Below are positions 61,640 through 64,000 of a stretch of DNA of 64,000 nucleotides, piece by piece. The number at the start of each line of letters is the position of its first letter. Position 1 is the first letter of the stretch. The position numbers and the translations under genes are program-made. This stretch comes from Stromatinia cepivora (Eukaryota > Ascomycota > Leotiomycetes > Helotiales > Sclerotiniaceae): positions 2,852,001 to 2,916,000 of the forward strand of contig RCTD01000003.1 of NCBI GenBank assembly GCA_014898415.1. Direction: 5' to 3'. Under the pieces are notes generated by a model. The model saw nothing but the letters and a program-made list of their open reading frames with translations, ran no database searches and was not told the origin of the DNA.

Positions 61640-62360
61640 ATAAATATCAATAACGAATAAGAAATGTGATTCATTTAATAATATATACTCGATTAGATAT
61701 AATATTTTCAATTAGAAGATTTTTATAATTTATAATAAAACTAATAAAACATTATACTATAGTTTTGAAGAATCTGATACAATATTTATGATCAATAATC
61801 AAATAGAAACTATAATTTGGGTTAAAGGGAGTACAATCTGATATCTACAAAGAATATAATATATTTAATAATATAATAAAGATATATACAAATGCAGATT
61901 GGGTTAATGACAAATATAACCAGAAAAGTGTTTTAAAGAGAATTGTGATATTCTATGAAAACTCTATATTGTAGACTAATAAGAAATAAATGTTTATAAT
62001 TATCTCTAATACAGAATCAGAATATATTGTAATAATAATGTTTATTAAATAAGGAAGATAGATTGTATAAATATTCAAAGATCTATTTAGATTAAATTAT
62101 ATTAAAAAGAATAAAAATATGGTTCAAATACTTAATAATAATCAAAATGTATTAATTTTAATTAAGAATCTATATTTATATGAACGATCCAAATATATAG
62201 ATATTAGTTATTATTTTATTAGGGATTTAATAGAAAAAAAGAAAATCGTTATTAGTTATATCAATACATATAATATAATTATTAATGGAATGATGAAGTT
62301 TTGTATGAAGATTGTTTTTAAAAGGTTCAAGAAAATATTAGGATTAGTAATCTAAAAGGA
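61640..62360 (+). pseudogene. A2 RNase H
   Basis: Plus strand gives IRNVIHLIIYTRLDIIFSIR (TRPDI-like), YTNADWVNDKYNQKSV near 61.88-61.93 kb (catalytic D..W region), SNTESEYIVIIMF (second catalytic acid) near 62.0 kb, and in the open frame 62119-62355 ERSKYIDISYYFIRDLIEKK then VISYINTYNIIINGMMK, the H.DI.YH..R...E......Y......ADG.TK end of copia RNase H. Confidence 0.85.
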
Positions 62361-62387
62361 TCAAATAGAATATCCTCAATAAAGGAG

Positions 62388-62553
62388 TATTATAAATAAG
62401 ACCATTATAGGATTAAAATTGAAATTATATGATTACAATGATATACAGATTATATTTAGGGATAATTTCAATTCTACTTCTATTAGAATTATAGATCCTT
62501 AGTTCAATCTATATAATCAACAATACTATTATTTCCTGTACCAAAAGTTAATA
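62388..62553 (+). repeat. A2 3' LTR (166 bp)
   Basis: Begins TATTATAAATAAGACCATTA (mutated TGTTGGAAATGAGGCC) and ends CCAAAAGTTAATA. AATAAAGGAG just before it is the polypurine tract. Confidence 0.92.
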
Positions 62554-63099
62554 TAATATTTAGAAAGAACGTTTTTTAACAGATCTACTCTTTTATATTG
62601 CAAAAAGAATTTCGGAATCATTTTAATAATTAGAAAGCAGAAACGAATTAATCAAATAAATATATTATCTAAAGAATATAAATAGAATATATTATATAAC
62701 GGATCCCTTCGATATACTCTATAATCGAAAATAGAATAATTCTTTTATATAATCCAATCATCCTTCCAATCTTCCTTAAAACAGATAATCTTAAAAGTAG
62801 AATAATTCATCGCTGACTAATAGCACACAATTATAACTTCAATATTCCAAATCTTTTTTTACAGAAAAAAAGGATAAAGGAATTTCGAAGAAAAATTACT
62901 AAGAATAAAAACTATAATATTTCCACTACCAATAATTGGACTATTATTCGAAAGAATGTATCAATTCATATATTTGTCAATAATATAAGGACAATTATTT
63001 ATCTTATATTTGCTTTATATATCCTTTATAAAATAATAATCAAAGAAATATTGCGATTCAATAATAACTTTAATTATTCTAATGATTTTGAATCCTCAA

Positions 63100-63510
63100 C
63101 AAAAGAAATATACTATCCTACTTATCGAAGCAAACTTCAAGATTGATAATACTCTGACGAAGATACATTGTTTCATTGATTCTGAAGTGTAAATTAATAT
63201 TATTCAACAAAACAAATGTATCAAATGAAATTGGATTTTTGATTTTAATAAAGATCTTTTATTAGTATCAACTCATAGTATTAATATATCCTCCTATAAT
63301 AATTATCGATTTGCTATCGAAATAACAAACGAATATAAAGAAAAAAGGATATATATTCATCAATTCATTATTACTATTTTGGATCTATCAGGGATCGATA
63401 TTATCCTAGGGCTACCTTGACTTCAAATAGTAAACCTTGATATTAATTAACAATCGATTTCATTCTATTTCAAATCTATATTACGAAATCTTGAAATAAT
63501 AATAGTTAAA
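63100..63510 (+). pseudogene. D2 retroviral-type aspartic protease
   Basis: Plus strand reads TLTKIHCFIDSEV-like sequence near 63.15-63.19 kb, at the position of the protease active site (ALIDSGA). This is followed by GIDIILGLP, LQIVNLDIN and SISFYF near 63.39-63.47 kb, matching the conserved D.ILG..WL...NP.IDW..... end of gypsy proteases. One TGA and one TAA interrupt it (TGG-to-TGA and CAA-to-TAA types). Confidence 0.78.
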
Positions 63511-63513
63511 GAA

Positions 63514-64000
63514 TTGTATAAAAAAATAAAGATCAAAATCAAAATCTATATATTATTATCTGAAATCCAATCAATTGCAAAAACATCGCCAAACTCCAAG
63601 AACATTTTTATATTATCATTTTTGCAAATACTTTCTGAATATAAGGAATACAAAAAAGTCTTCTCAAAAAATGAAAGCAATATACTATCCGATTATTATT
63701 CGATGAAATACTATATTGATCTCAAATCCGGATTAATTCTTCCTTGAAGATCAATATATACTTTTTTGAAAAAGGAATTAGCGATTCTACAAGAATATCT
63801 CAAAGAATATCAAAAGAAAGGTTGGATTTGTTATTCGATTAATTTTATTGGAATCCCGATTATGTTTATTCCAAAGAAAGGAGATGGTTATCAATTATGC
63901 ATCGATTATTATAACTTCAATAGGATTATGAAAAAGGATTGTACTTCTTTACCCTTAATTAGCGAATTGTTGGATTGTTTAAGGCAAGGGATTTTCTTTA
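63514..64000 (+). pseudogene. D2 protease-RT linker and reverse transcriptase N-terminus
   Basis: Frame 63514-63747 gives FSKNESNILSDYYSMKYYID then LKSGLILP, the gypsy linker (F....A..LP..R..DH.I.L..G..P). After a TGA the same protein continues FLKKELAILQEYLKEYQKKG, IPIMFIPKKGDGYQLCIDYY and SLPLISELLDCLRQGIF. This is gypsy RT up to just before the first catalytic Asp. It is the best preserved RT of family D, cut by the window edge. Confidence 0.87.

Larger units (their letters stand above)
57078..62553 (+). mobile_element. A2: full-length Ty1/copia retrotransposon, 5.48 kb, nested in D2
   Basis: Bounded by 166-bp LTRs (57078-57243 and 62388-62553) and the target duplication TAATA (57073-57077 and 62554-62558). 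Plus-strand order: gag (57.8-58.2 kb), protease/pre-integrase (58.7-59.1), integrase (59.2-60.0), linker (60.1-60.4), RT (60.6-61.6), RNase H (61.65-62.36). It is an inverted sister of A1, somewhat better preserved in pol. The minus frame 60358-60603 is a shadow. Confidence 0.93.
62554..64000 (+). mobile_element. D2, segment 2: gag end, protease and RT, continuing off the window
   Basis: Resumes D2 after A2 (TAATA repeated at 62554-62558) and is collinear with D1 read on its minus strand. Gag end at 62.57-63.0 kb, a protease at 63.1-63.5 kb, and the linker and first part of RT up to the window end. Confidence 0.88.

Noticed and set aside
1..64000. tRNA, rRNA or telomeric repeats
   Set aside because: I looked for tRNA box A/B patterns in the island, 5S-like sequence and TTAGGG runs and saw none convincing; AT-rich parts cannot be judged reliably by eye.

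Overview
The window looks like a gene-poor, extremely A+T-rich isochore of a filamentous ascomycete (Pezizomycotina; the retroelement families would fit Leotiomycetes, but this is inference). Almost everything is transposon sequence eroded by C-to-T and G-to-A transitions. Paired repeats differ mainly by transitions, and most in-frame stops are TAA or TAG where CAA or CAG would be expected. This is the signature of repeat-induced point mutation (RIP). An island of visibly higher G+C (about 20.7-25.7 kb) holds the only host-type genes.

Layout, left to right. (1) 1-16.7 kb: an old Ty1/copia element E on the plus strand, split by two complete minus-strand Ty1/copia insertions: A1 (806-6286, 166-bp LTRs, TSD TATAA) and B1 (7571-15833, 310-bp LTRs, TSD ATAAT). 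(2) 16.7-17.8 kb: two minisatellites in AT-rich DNA. (3) 17811-19649: a Fot1/pogo DNA transposon, F1. (4) 20.7-25.7 kb: the island, with a 5'-truncated aminoglycoside-phosphotransferase-like kinase gene, a Gag-like fragment, a C-terminal piece of a DUF3435/FluG-type putative tyrosine recombinase, and one intact gene, an AIM6-like PLC-type phosphodiesterase. (5) 25729-26491: F2, a short non-autonomous element sharing the F1 terminal repeat, with B2 (26492-34746, plus strand, 309-bp LTRs, TSD AATAG) inserted in its right end. (6) 35.0-64 kb: a nested stack of Ty3/gypsy and copia elements. C1 (minus, chromovirus) is interrupted by C2 of its own family (37054-44070, TSD GATTT), by D1 (47765-55275, TSD TTTCA) and by D2 (from 56008, plus, running off the window). 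D2 is itself interrupted by A2 (57078-62553, TSD TAATA), the sister of A1.

Five of the full-length insertions are delimited to the base by LTR ends plus 5-bp target duplications, so relative insertion order can be read directly. A and B each occur once on either side of the island in opposite orientation.

The most unusual signal is an extra block of about 1.9 kb between pol and the 3' LTR in both copies of copia family B. It carries a long reading frame antisense to the element, predicted to encode a basic protein with hydrophobic segments. The unrelated gypsy family D (D1) has a comparable block with a long antisense frame. These are candidates for an undescribed antisense accessory gene class in fungal LTR retrotransposons.
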